From contig OU744736.1 of assembly GCA_916613615.1 (NCBI GenBank), forward strand, positions 3,108,330 through 3,172,329: a stretch of DNA of 64,000 bases, given 5' to 3'. Below the pieces are notes generated by a model, which saw nothing but the letters and a program-made list of their open reading frames with translations, was not told where the DNA came from and ran no database searches. Below are positions 1-13,700 of the stretch, piece after piece. This DNA comes from Steromphala cineraria. Its lineage: Eukaryota; Mollusca; Gastropoda; Trochida; Trochidae. Each line of letters starts with the position of its first letter. The stretch's first letter is position 1. A program made the translations under genes and the position numbers.

Positions 1-3000
1 ATAATAACAGCAGAGCAAATCTTGATCACTAACCTTGGAGAGAGTGTTGATAATAACAGGAGAGCAAATCTTGATCACTAACCTTGGAGAGAGTGTTGAT
101 AATAACAGCAGAGGAAATCTTGATCACTAACCTTGGAGAGAGTGTTGATAATAACAGGAGAGCAAATCTTGATCACTAACCTTGGAGAGAGTGTTGATAA
201 TAACAGCAGAGCAAATCGTGAGCACTCACCTTGGAGAGAGTGTTGATAATAACAGGAGAGGAAATCTTGATCACTAACCTTGGAGAGAGTGTTGATAATA
301 ACAGCAGAGGAAATCTTGATCACTAACCTTGGAGAGAGTGTTGATAATAACAGCAGAGGAAATCTTGATCACTAACCTTGGAGAGAGTGTTGATAATAAC
401 AGCAGAGGAAATCTTGATCACTAACCTTGGAGAGAGTGTTGATAATAACAGCAGAGGAAATCTTGATCACTAACCTTGGAGAGAGTGTTGATAATAACAG
501 CAGAGCAAATCTTGATCACTAACCTTGGAGAGAGTGTTGATAATAACAGGAGAGGAAATCTTGATCACTAACCTTGGAGAGAGTGTTGATAATAACAGGA
601 GAGGAAATCTTGATCACTAACCTTGGAGAGAGTGTTGATAATAACAGCAGAGGAAATCTTGATCACTAACCTTGGAGAGAGTGTTGATAATAACAGCAGA
701 GGAAATCTTGATCACTAACCTTGGAGAGAGTGTTGATAATAACAGCAGAGGAAATCTTGATCACTAACCTTGGAGAGAGTGTTGATAATAACAGCAGAGG
801 AAATCTTGATCACTAACCTTGGAGAGAGTGTTGATAATAACAGCAGAGCAAATCTTGATCACTAACCTTGGAGAGAGTTTTGATAATAACAGCAGAGGAA
901 ATCTTGATCACTAACCTTGGAGAGAGTGTTGATAATAACAGCAGAGGAAATCTTGATCACTTACCTTGGAGAGAGTGTTGATAATAACAGCAGAGCAAAT
1001 CTTGATCACTAACCTTGGAGAGAGTGTTGATAATAACAGCAGAGGAAATCTTGATCACTAACCTTGGAGAGAGTGTTGATAATAACAGCAGAGCAAATCT
1101 TGATCACTAACCTTGGAGAGAGTGTTGATAATAACAGGAGAGCAAATCTTGATCACTAACCTTGGAGAGAGTGTTGATAATAACAGCAGAGCAAATCTTG
1201 ATCACTTACCTTGGAGAGAGTGTTGATAATAACAGCAGAGCAAATCTTGATCACTAACCTTGGAGAGAGTGTTGATAATAACAGCAGAGGAAATCTTGAT
1301 CACTAACCTTGGAGAGAGTGTTGATAATAACAGCAGAGGAAATCTTGATCACTAACCTTGGAGAGAGTGTTGATAATAACAGCAGAGGAAATCTTGATCA
1401 CTAACCTTGGAGAGAGTGTTGATAATAACAGCAGAGGAAATCTTGATCACTAACCTTGGAGAGAGTGTTGATAATAACAGCAGAGGAAATCTTGATCACT
1501 AACCTTGGAGAGAGTGTTGATAATAACAGCAGAGCAAATCTTGATCACTAACCTTGGAGAGAGTGTTGATAATAACAGCAGAGCAAATCTTGATCACTAA
1601 CCTTGGAGAGAGTGTTGATAATAACAGCAGAGCAAATCTTGATCACTAACCTTGGAGAGAGTGTTGATAATAACAGCAGAGCAAATCTTGATCACTAACC
1701 TTGGAGAGAGTGTTGATAATAACAGCAGAGCAAATCTTGATCACTAACCTTGGAGAGAGTGTTGATAATAACAGCAGAGCAAATCTTGATCACTAACCTT
1801 GGAGAGAGTGTTGATAATAACAGCAGAGCAAATCTTGATCACTAACCTTGGAGAGAGTGTTGATAATAACAGCAGAGGAAATCTTGATCACTAACCTTGG
1901 AGAGAGTGTTGATAATAACAGCAGAGGAAATCTTGATCACTAACCTTGGAGAGAGTGTTGATAATAACAGCAGAGCAAATCTTGATCACTAACCTTGGAG
2001 AGAGTGTTGATAATAACAGCAGAGCAAATCTTGATCACTAACCTTGGAGAGAGTGTTGATAATAACAGCAGAGCAAATCTTGATCACTAACCTTGGAGAG
2101 AGTGTTGATAATAACAGCAGAGGAAATCTTGATCACTAACCTTGGAGAGAGTGTTGATAATAACAGCAGAGGAAATCTTGATCACTAACCTTGGAGAGAG
2201 TGTTGATAATAACAGCAGAGGAAATCTTGATCACTAACCTTGGAGAGAGTGTTGATAATAACAGCAGAGCAAATCTTGATCACTAACCTTGGAGAGAGTG
2301 TTGATAATAACAGCAGAGCAAATCTTGATCACTAACCTTGGAGAGAGTGTTGATAATAACAGCAGAGCAAATCTTGATCACTAACCTTGGAGAGAGTGTT
2401 GATAATAACAGCAGAGGAAATCTTGATCACTAACCTTGGAGAGAGTGTTGATAATAACAGCAGAGGAAATCTTGATCACTAACCTTGGAGAGAGTGTTGA
2501 TAATAACAGCAGAGGAAATCTTGATCACTAACCTTGGAGAGAGTGTTGATAATAACAGCAGAGGAAATCTTGATCACTAACCTTGGAGAGAGTGTTGATA
2601 ATAACAGCAGAGCAAATCTTGATCACTAACCTTGGAGAGAGTGTTGATAATAACAGCAGAGGAAATCTTGATCACTAACCTTGGAGAGAGTGTTGATAAT
2701 AACAGCAGAGCAAATCTTGATCACTAACCTTGGAGAGAGTGTTGATAATAACAGCAGAGCAAATCTTGATCACTAACCTTGGAGAGAGTGTTGATAATAA
2801 CAGCAGAGGAAATCTTGATCACTAACCTTGGAGAGAGTGTTGATAATAACAGCAGAGCAAATCTTGATCACTTACCTTGGAGAGAGTGTTGATAATAACA
2901 GCAGAGCAAATCTTGATCACTTACCTTGGAGAGAGTGTTGATAATAACAGCAGAGCAAATCTTGATCACTAACCTTGGAGAGAGTGTTGATAATAACAGC

Positions 3001-4765
3001 AGAGCAAATCTTGATCACTAACCTTGGAGAGAGTGTTGATAATAACAGCAGAGGAAATCTTGATCACTAACCTTGGAGAGAGTGTTGATAATAACAGCAG
3101 AGCAAATCTTGATCACTAACCTTGGAGAGAGTGTTGATAATAACAGCAGAGCAAATCTTGATCACTAACCTTGGAGAGAGTGTTGATAATAACAGCAGAG
3201 GAAATCTTGATCACTAACCTTGGAGAGAGTGTTGATAATAACAGCAGAGCAAATCTTGATCACTTACCTTGGAGAGAGTGTTGATAATAACAGCAGAGCA
3301 AATCTTGATCACTTACCTTGGAGAGAGTGTTGATAATAACAGCAGAGCAAATCTTGATCACTAACCTTGGAGAGAGTGTTGATAATAACAGCAGAGCAAA
3401 TCTTGATCACTAACCTTGGAGAGAGTGTTGATAATAACAGCAGAGCAAATCTTGATCACTAACCTTGGAGAGAGTGTTGATAATAACAGCAGAGCAAATC
3501 TTGATCACTAACCTTGGAGAGAGTGTTGATAATAACAGCAGAGCAAATCTTGATCACTAACCTTGGAGAGAGTGTTGATAATAACAGGAGAGGAAATCTT
3601 GATCACTAACCTTGGAGAGAGTGTTGATAATAACAGCAGAGCAAATCTTGATCACTAACCTTGGAGAGAGTGTTGATAATAACAGCAGAGCAAATCTTGA
3701 TCACTAACCTTGGAGAGAGTGTTGATAATAACAGCAGAGCAAATCTTGATCACTAACCTTGGAGAGAGTGTTGATAATAACAGCAGAGGAAATCTTGATC
3801 ACTAACCTTGGAGAGAGTGTTGATAATAACAGCAGAGGAAATCTTGATCACTAACCTTGGAGAGAGTGTTGATAATAACAGCAGAGGAAATCTTGATCAC
3901 TAACCTTGGAGAGAGTGTTGATAATAACAGCAGAGCAAATCTTGATCACTAACCTTGGAGAGAGTGTTGATAATAACAGCAGAGCAAATCTTGATCACTA
4001 ACCTTGGAGAGAGTGTTGATAATAACAGCAGAGCAAATCTTGATCACTAACCTTGGAGAGAGTGTTGATAATAACAGCAGAGGAAATCTTGATCACTAAC
4101 CTTGGAGAGAGTGTTGATAATAACAGCAGAGCAAATCTTGATCACTAACCTTGGAGAGAGTGTTGATAATAACAGCAGAGCAAATCTTGATCACTAACCT
4201 TGGAGAGAGTGTTGATAATAACAGCAGAGCAAATCTTGATCACTAACCTTGGAGAGAGTGTTGATAATAACAGGAGAGGAAATCTTGATCACTAACCTTG
4301 GAGAGAGTGTTGATAATAACAGCAGAGGAAATCTTGATCACTAACCTTGGAGAGAGTGTTGATAATAACAGCAGAGCAAATCTTGATCACTAACCTTGGA
4401 GAGAGTGTTGATAATAACAGCAGAGCAAATCTTGATCACTAACCTTGGAGAGAGTGTTGATAATAACAGCAGAGCAAATCTTGATCACTTACCTTGGAGA
4501 GAGTGTTGATAATAACAGCAGAGGAAATCTTGATCACTAACCTTGGAGAGAGTGTTGATAATAACAGCAGAGGAAATCTTGATCACTAACCTTGGAGAGA
4601 GTGTTGATAATAACAGCAGAGCAAATCTTGATCACTAACCTTGGAGAGAGTGTTGATAATAACAGCAGAGCAAATCTTGATCACTAACCTTGGAGAGAGT
4701 GTTGATAATAACAGCAGAGGAAATCTTGATCACTAACCTTGGAGAGAGTGTTGATAATAACAGCA
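1..4765 (-). repeat. 97-copy 49-bp tandem array of an NCAPD3 splice-donor junction
   Basis: The unit is 49 bp and repeats exactly in register: unit starts fall at 1+49k, and the 97th unit ends at 4753, so there is no net insertion or deletion. Homology continues 12 bp further, to about 4765. Copies differ only at a few fixed positions: C/G at two sites in the cagcagagcaaa part, A/T/C in ctAacc, and one G/T near 870. Read on the minus strand, each unit is 26 bp identical to the end of NCAPD3 exon 25 (ending ctctctccaag) followed by 23 bp starting gttagtgatcaagatt, which is the intron start. The donor of the rightmost copy (4736-4737) is the native exon 25 donor. The array begins outside the window, so its true length is unknown. 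It is not coding: 49 is not a multiple of three, and each unit carries a stop in one frame. Confidence 0.97.
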
Positions 4766-7700
4766 ATCAGCTGAGGTGACAGATCAAACCGCTTCAATCT
4801 GCTTTTCAACTCATCTGAGGAAATAAGTAAAACATTAATTCAAAACTTTAATTTTAACTTTCACTGAATTCTTTCTTGTCAATCATGATGACAAATTCTA
4901 CAAAGTAATGGAATGTAGGAACAATGTCGGTATTTTACCTGCAATTTCATTGCGTTTTTCTGCTGCAATATTCTTGGCCAAACATCCGATGACAGCAATC
5001 ACTTGGGGCCAGGTGGACTTCTCATCTGGAATGTAACGTTTCATGAAATTTGGAAAAGAAGACAATGAATATACACATAGAGGTTTGAAAAACCATCTTA
5101 GCTGTTTACAAATGACAGATATCTAATAATGCATAATCAATTGGCAATTTGTTTTTATGTAATGTAGCATTTGTTTTGATGTGTCTTTGCTTTCACAAAT
5201 AAATTTACTACTGTAGAAATATTTGTGAGTAAGCATCACTTTACTGTGGACAATAGTATTGTGATTTTACAACTGCACATTATCATGATGTTGAACATGA
5301 ATCTGTATTACAATTCTGGTTGTCTGCAATACAAGTATTACATTGTAGTTTGATTTATATTTTTTCTATTCATGAAAATGGTTTAGGATTGTTTAACAAG
5401 ATGATTATTTTAGGTAATCACTGCTCCACTCTGGTATCTTAAGCTGGCAACTGGTCAATGATTTTGAAAGGGTGGTGTTAAGCTACGCTAGAGAAAAAGG
5501 AAATTTATGAAATGTCATAAGCATTGACCTAATGAATGATACACAACAGTCGAATGAAGGGGGTCTAACAACCCCAAAAACGTCAGGTTTGACAGTTCTC
5601 CCTCCTTCTTAATAGTCAATGTTTGTTTTGGAAAAAAATAATGATGTCGTTAAATTAGAAATCATTTGAGTGAGTTACCTTCTCCCCAGTTCTCCTCGCA
5701 GTGAGTATCCCAGTACTTGAGCAGGAACTCGTTGTCCATCTTGGGGAAGGACGTAGCAATCTCTGCTAACAACAGCCACGCCCCCTGCAAGACACATGCT
5801 GCACGTGAATGTTGGTTAGACAAAACCTAATGGTTATAATCGTAAAGTAAAAAGTAAAGTTTCTTCCCAAGTTAAATATTTTGCATTTATACTTGTACAT
5901 TCTACAAGAATCACAGACCAAATTCATATTCTAGGATGAGTAACTGACTAAAGATTTGCGTTTAGGACAAAATAGAGCCATGGGCTCTGTAGCTCATCAG
6001 ACTTTTGATGGAAATAGGTTTTTAAGATTCATGGGGTCTAAAAATCTAAAATTTAGAATCCCCACTGGCCAAGGAGCCTACACACAACTTTTCAGCTCTC
6101 TAGACCTTTTAGAACTGGAGAAGAAGATGACAATAGGTTTTTAAGGTTTTGACCCCTGTGACCCCATTTGGGGGTCATGGGGTCACAAAATCTACAATTT
6201 AGAATCCTCATTTGCCAAGGAATCTGTACATCAAATTTCAGCTCTCTAGAGTCGTTGGTTCTGGAGGAGAAGGTCGAAAATGTGAAAAGTTTATGGATGA
6301 TTGGATGGACAGATTGACGGCCGGACGCCATGCCATGCCATGAGCCAATCGGGTCTTTCAGACCTGATGAGCTAAAAATGTGAGATATGTAAGTACAGAG
6401 TGAACAGCTGAAAATAAGATTGATATCTCAATGTTGACAGCAACAAATTCCATTAGTCAGATGGAGACTGCACTTGACATATTGTTGATAAAGTGAGTGA
6501 GTTATGGTTTAGCACCGCTTGGGGAATATTATTGGGCTCACCTTATTGTTCACAGTGCCCATGTGAGTCTGCAGATGATTAAAGAGAGATTTCTTCAGCT
6601 TCCCCTGCCTCGACCAGTGTTGACACGCTCGCTGTAGATACCGTCTGGAGATGATATAGATGTGATAAGGGATGACTTTAACTGTTTTCTCAGTTTAATT
6701 CTACGGATATTGAAAAGTCATTTGCACAAAAGTTGGATCTTTCCCCTGTTTCTATTACATCACTCAATGAATCAAAAGCTAAATAAACTCAGAGAAAAAA
6801 ATCCAAGTGAGACATATGATTGTGATTTGATGAATCATTGCCATTCAATCCAGAACAATAATTAAAACATTTTGAAAAGAGAAAGTACACAATACACAAG
6901 GGGCAGATAAAAGATTTTTGCTTGGGTCTGGTGCACCCTATAGGTGTCATAGTACAACTATTGGAATGATTACTTTGTAAAAGAAGCTATTGGGCAAGAG
7001 GAAAACTAGCTAAATGACTAGATAGAGAAGGTATAAGACTTCTATCTTTTAATCGGGTACTATACAAACTAATACACAACATTTGATATATTCAAACTCT
7101 ATTTGCTGGGGTGCTCACTTCTACTAGATCCGCCAACGTTCATTTTCCAGTAACCTGAAGGTGATCAGTTGAATAGAATGAGTAGAGAATAAAAGAACTG
7201 ACCTGAGATCGAGACTCTCGTACTTGGTCATGATATCCAGCAGGCTCCACACCAGTCTGTGACTCTCCTCATGGGATCTGACAGGTGATAGGGAAATAGA
7301 AACATGTCATCTGTTCTCGCAGATTGTTAGAAAGAGTCTCATTAGATAAAACCTTTGACTCCAAAGAAAGAAGACAAAATTGCACCAAGAGCCTTATTTC
7401 AAGCCTGTTGGTGAAAAAATAGGGTTGTAATATCTGAAATTATCCGTTAAAAAGTTTAAAATAGAGGTAAATGACTGAGTCATGAAAAAAAAATCAGTTA
7501 TTTTTTTTTATCAATATTTATATATTCATTTTTTCAATTAAAAATAACTAACCCAAACATTTCAAGAGTAGATGGTCCACATACCTATCGAAGGGAGCGA
7601 TGTTATGTAGAATGATTTCCTCCAGCACCTCGATACACTTGTCCTGCAGAGTTGTCTCCCTGTCCATCACAAGGGGGAGAACTCCGTCCAGCCACACGCT

Positions 7701-10700
7701 GCAGAGGGAGATGAAATGTACATTACCAACGTAACAAGGTGGGAGAAAATTGCCTGACTCCCGCAATATGACAAAAAGAATATTACAGAGAAGAGGGAAT
7801 CAGATATCAATGGAATAGCGAGGGTTATAACAAAATTTCAACATGTTTCTTAAAAGTCACATAACACACTAGCTTCGAAGTGTCATAGTGTTTTTTTTTT
7901 TGCTGATTCGATAGTAATTGGCCACTATAGTTTCATTATGGCAAAATACAAAAACTCATGATGAAACAATATTTTGGCTTAATTGATACATGTAAATATG
8001 ACAGATATATAACTACATATGTTAACAAGATAGAATGACTATGTATGTGTACATATCAACGCACCTGTGAAGCTTGGTGTCTGTAGGATAGAGCCAGAGT
8101 AGATCGGTTAGACACGTCATGGCTTGTTTACGCACTGACAGAGACGGGTCAGAACATCGCTCTTCCAGAATCTTCAAATCCTAAAACCATTTTCATAGGA
8201 TGCCTTTAGTCATGAGCCGCACAGGCAGGTAGTAATAATTTGTAAACAATTGCAGGAATTTAAATACCGGTACTCTTTATTTCCTGCGACATTTTGAAAA
8301 TCAAAACTAGCCAGAAATTATTCACGCAAATTGGTAATTTGACATAAATTTGAACAAATCGTATGAAAACTACAAACATAACTGAATATACCTAGTGTCC
8401 TCCCATCATTTTCATTTAAACACATTTCGATTATAACATTATTTTTCATTTTGTTTATCAGGAAAAGAAAGACATGAATAATAACAGAAAGAACTATCAT
8501 TAAAACTTATCTTGATTTTGTGTAAATGAATCATGAATATAAGAGTTTTGATGATACACACATTTCATGATCAAGATATAGCACTATGATATCACTAAAC
8601 ATGTCATAGGACACCAAAATATGATTACAGTTGTTATGAAAATATTCTTTCCACAAATACCTCCTTCCTGTAGTCTGGTGCCTCGAACTTGATCATACAC
8701 TCCAGGGCTTGTAGCGCAGCCTTCCTTACGTTCACCTTCTGGTCATGGCTGCGTCGTCTCAACATGGAGATTACTCCATCGTCATCAGCTAGGTCTGACA
8801 CAAAAGTATGCATATTAAACAAAATATTAAGTCGTCTTAAACAATTGCTGTCACTGACTTCATCATTTAGATCTGCCATAAAAATATGAGATAAACAAGA
8901 TGTGTTTGTGAAACACGAATGCCTCCGGATGCATCCTGCTCGCTGTGTCAAGGTCAAGGTCACAAGGTCAAATGTCATGGTGTCATCTGAAAGGTCTCAT
9001 CACAAGGGATCCATATGTCAAGTATCAAAGACCTAGCTCTGACCAATCAAAAGTTATGACCAAGGTTAAAGTTTTTGTGGACAAACGGACAGACGGACAG
9101 GTGAAAAACAATATACCCCCGGAATCTCCGATTCGGGAGCATACAAAATTTATTTTTCATCACAATATTTAGGTCTTTCTCTTTATCAACTAGATCTGCC
9201 ACAGAATAATCAAAAGCTATGAAAACTGAACCTACTTGCGTTAAATCTCAAAGTAAGATGCTTCATCGACTTGATCTGCCACAAGAATATGATCCAGGAA
9301 CCGATTAGTTATAATAAAACCACTTAGATTGCCGTTTTATCAACTAGATCTGCCACAGAATGATCAAAAGCTATGAAAGCTGAACCTACTTGCGTTAAAT
9401 CCCGGGGTGAGTTCAATCAAGTTGAAGGGCGTCTTGACCTGGCTGTCGACAACAACCCCTTCTGCTGTCTTCTCCGCTGTTGATCCCTCCGCCTCTACCG
9501 TCTCGTCTACATTGCCTCCTCGGGGGCTCGGCTCTGGGGAGATTACAGACAGTTAAGTGTATTCACAAAATGTACATCAATTACTTTTTTGTGTGTGTAA
9601 AGTATTGAACTTTGAACATCAATTGAAAAGGTCAGATTATAAGATGAAATGAAAGACTTTTGAGAAACAGGGGCCTACCAAAAAACCCTGCTGTACTGAG
9701 CAGTAATTCACAGAAAAGTCTATATATAGATCAGTCTATATTCTGGAATATTTCTATCAGGACATATATGCTTTCTCGAACACACTGGCATCGGATTGTC
9801 CTTTGTCCTGATACTTCCATACCTGTTTGTGGGACAGTCCTGACCTCGACCCCAGGGGTCGGGATAACTCTAGGTAGCGGTCCCTGGCGGGGTCCCAGTC
9901 TGGGGGTCACCATCTCTCGTAGAGTGCTGATGATACCCCGGTCTCCTGTTGTCAGGAGGTTTGCAAACGCAGTGATAGCTCGGGTACGTACACTGGAAAA
10001 AAATGGATAAAGCAAGTTGTAGTCGTTTATGCAGACACCAAAAGGCGTTTGATGCATACATACTACCAGTTATATCAAGAAATAGAAGCTGTTTGTATCT
10101 GCCTAGAACTTGTATGTCAAATTTCAAACATCAAAATAAAATGCATTTAAACCATACTCATATCACTTTGTCAATAACCTTGCATGGCTTAAACCAAATG
10201 TGCTCAGATTGAAAAAGCCAATGGCATCCTATCCTCATTGCTAACTTGCTGAACCGAAAGGTCGCTCGACATAACCCCTTTAGATCAGAAATGCAAAGGA
10301 AATCAAACAAGAAGACATAGTCATCAACATCCCCCGCCAAATTAGTTTTCATTAAAGCCCCAAACATTTTCCTACTAGGGCCACAACTCTGTATTATTTA
10401 ATTTTACAAATCTCATTTTCAAACTCCATCAAGGTATTGATACCCTGAAGACACACACCAAATTTGGTTATCCTATCTTAAATTGGTCTGAGAAAATTTG
10501 ACTCCTTTGAAGGCACCCTTGAACAGTCTCCAAAAGGTCTGAACAAGGTCAATAACTCAATGAAAAATAAATTTGTGCCGGGGGATAATAAGTAATCACT
10601 GGAATTGTTATATGTGTGACATTCATAGGAGCAACACCACTACCCTCCGCCCCTCACTCACAAAATGAAATCATGTACCTATAATCCAGCGCAGAATCAT

Positions 10701-13700
10701 CTCGAGACACTGATAAGAGTAGGAAGCATAACAGAGGTGAAGTACTCACGTAGGAGCGATGTCGGAGCATCTTGAGATGAGGAGGATGACGAGGAAGCGA
10801 TGAGAGGCGAACACTGTCTGGTCTGCTGGTAGATCTTCTGTAACACCGAAACATCTCCACTTAGTACCATATAACACAGAAATTCAACTTGCACAAAATC
10901 TCATTATCAAAAACATGTTTGGGGCTTGCTGTTTGCTCCTCTGTAACATGGCATCATCTCTAGTGAGTACCATAAAAATAGAACACAGAAATGCTGCTTG
11001 CATGAAATCTTAACGTAAATATTTTGGAAGTTACCATTTAAATGTCTCTCGGCAGAGGCCAAAACCAGGGAGACAACATCCAGTGCGATGACACGGTTAT
11101 TGATCTGGAAATACACAAGTCTGTTAATACAAATACCAACTCATTAGGATGACATTTAAGTTTGTAGCAAGAGAAGAGTTCTTCATCTGAAGTGTCCATT
11201 CATGAGAAGAAATCAAGTCAGGGTTTTTCAAAGTACAGTGGTCCCTCGTTGTAACACTTGCTTTGGGGTCCAAAAAACTTACCCCGCGTTACAAGCAAAC
11301 AGCGGTACACCGAGCGAGTAAGTTGGCAGAAAAACAAAGAGTTGACTGCAGCTATTTATCATCTAAAACATCTTTCTGCAACTATTGGATCATTAATTAC
11401 ATTAAATGTTTGTTTTGTGTTGTTTTTGTTGACAATATTACTGAACAATGTTAAAAACAAACAGATATGATTTCATGAAAAAAACTAATTTCCATTTGTC
11501 ACGAGAAATGCAGCAGCAGCAAACATATCGAAATAAAAAGCTATATAAAAAAAATCTTGTGTTTTTGTGAGGACTTGTTTTTGTTTTTGTGAGGACAATG
11601 TCAACACAGAAACAAATATTTATATCACTTACAGCAAGGTTAAGCTTGTTTATATTGCAGACAAATTATTTACATTGAAATAATCTACATGTCCGTTATC
11701 AGCTGGGAAATCTTAATTTACATTACGCTGGTTAGGGGCCTCAGCAAAACCAAAGCCTGCCCTGATATGGATAAACAATTTAATATCAAAGCTCCCCACA
11801 CCACCATATTAGAGTAAACACTGTAGCGAGTCCTTTATTCGGTGTAAGGAGTACATCTCGTTCATTGTTTTGTAAACATGGCTTTGCAAATCGAGTCAAG
11901 ATCGAGTGGACATTTACGATCTTTTGGTTTAATTGAATTATACAAAGGTGGAAATACTTTATTTTTTGACACATTGTTTAAATTTTATATGGCGGTATGG
12001 ACAACAATCACTTGCATCGTAAGTTGAAACCAATAATAAATTGAAACAAACACGTGGTTTTCAACACTTTTGATGGAAGTTAGATAAACGATTGGCTTGT
12101 ATGTTTTTTTTGTTTTTTTGTAAACTAAGCTTGAAACATTGATGAGATTAGTTGTATATTTAGACGTTAACATTATCAGTTTTACTCACAAAGAAATTGA
12201 TATAAATTTTGGGAGCCACAGTTTACCCTGTGGATAACCCAGCCCGCGTTACATCAAAGGGCGGTATAGCGAGGGAACACTGTATAACTCTTAAACACAA
12301 ATGATATTTGGGTTATAAATGATGGGGGAATATTCAAGACAATGATAATATTTCAACACATCATTGGATAGGAATGACACTATAGGATCTAAATCAATGT
12401 TGCATGTGAAATGAATCAAAAGTTTAGGATTGTATACATGGTATAAAAATCTGCCAAGTAATAATAAAATAAGTAAATTAAGAGTATCAGTTTGATACCT
12501 TTTGATGTCTGGAGAGTCTCTTGATCCATTCCATCATCTTGACGTACGCTTGGTCCGGGAGATCGTCCAGCAGGGTCGTTATTGTCTGGAACATAGGAAC
12601 ATTTCTGTTAGTTGAGCATGGCACTATTATCTTAGGTTACACGGCTTCCTTTCACAAAACAACCTTAACTAAGGTTGGCCTTAACTCCCATTTTTAAACA
12701 TTGCACCAAGAAGATCTTTCTTGCACTGATATTATTTACCTTTAGAAGTATTTTTAGTGTCATGAAAGTTGTAATATGTTGCATTTTTTTAACAAACTGA
12801 ACTGTCGGGTGAGGGGGAATATGAGACAAAACTAATTGGACTCTTAACAATCTATACATATAATTTAACCTGAAGAATAAGGAACAATACTGAATCAACA
12901 GGTACAGAGATGAAGCAGTTTTGTAGCCGTGTAAGCCAAGAGCCATTACCTGTGCCACTTTGGTCCTGTATTCTGACTTGTCCGGAACTTTGGTACACAG
13001 GTGTTGGATCAGGTGTGTGTAAGGGGGTATAACTCTCTCATCTCCCTGCTTCTTCACAAATCTGTAAGATTATCATTGGCATATTTGGAATAAAATAAGA
13101 GAGCTTGGAAACCCCTGAGTCTAGTATTGACAGGTACCGGTATGTATCAGTGGTGTATTATATCAGGAACATTAAAGCTTCTTCATCCTGGGTATGTGTA
13201 TGGCTTCTTTGATCCACTAATTATCTTCACAACATTTTGTCTTAGTTTGAGCAAGTTCTGCAGTCCCAAGATGAGATAACCAATGAGCATCTACCATCAG
13301 TAGGAGGCAATTACGCAAAAAGAAGCATTGGAGATTCAAAATCCAAAAAAATCAGGATAAGAATTGAAAGGAGATTCCTATGACATGCAGTCTCAATTGC
13401 TGAAGATGCTTTAATATGAGGAAGGGGAAGATCTCAAATTGATAAAAATACTCTCTCAAACAGCACCTGATGAAGTCGACAGCGTTATCCCGAGTGTTTA
13501 GGACAGGACGGGGGATGGTTTGTGCACACACAGCCTTGTTGTTACCGATCAGCATCAACACGTTCTGGAGCAGGTACTTGAAGATCTGCAGACGATAGTG
13601 AGTGAGTTATTGTTTTACGCCGCTCGGGCAATATTTCAGCCATTAGCGGCGTTAATGCACACAATACACACTGTCATAAGCATATGATCAACCCAAACGA

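Noticed and set aside
1..4765. CRISPR array or protein-coding repeat domain
   Set aside because: There are no variable spacers, the period is a uniform 49 bp, the flanking gene is eukaryotic, and the unit length breaks the reading frame. The 81-codon open frame at 78-323 exists only because one variant copy lost a stop.
9660..10010. 116-codon plus-strand frame
   Set aside because: It is antisense to NCAPD3 exon 16, which has matching family sequence and phased splice sites.
11258..11470. Transposase inside the mariner-type element
   Set aside because: Open frames are short and lack a DD(E/D) catalytic pattern or helix-turn-helix wording.
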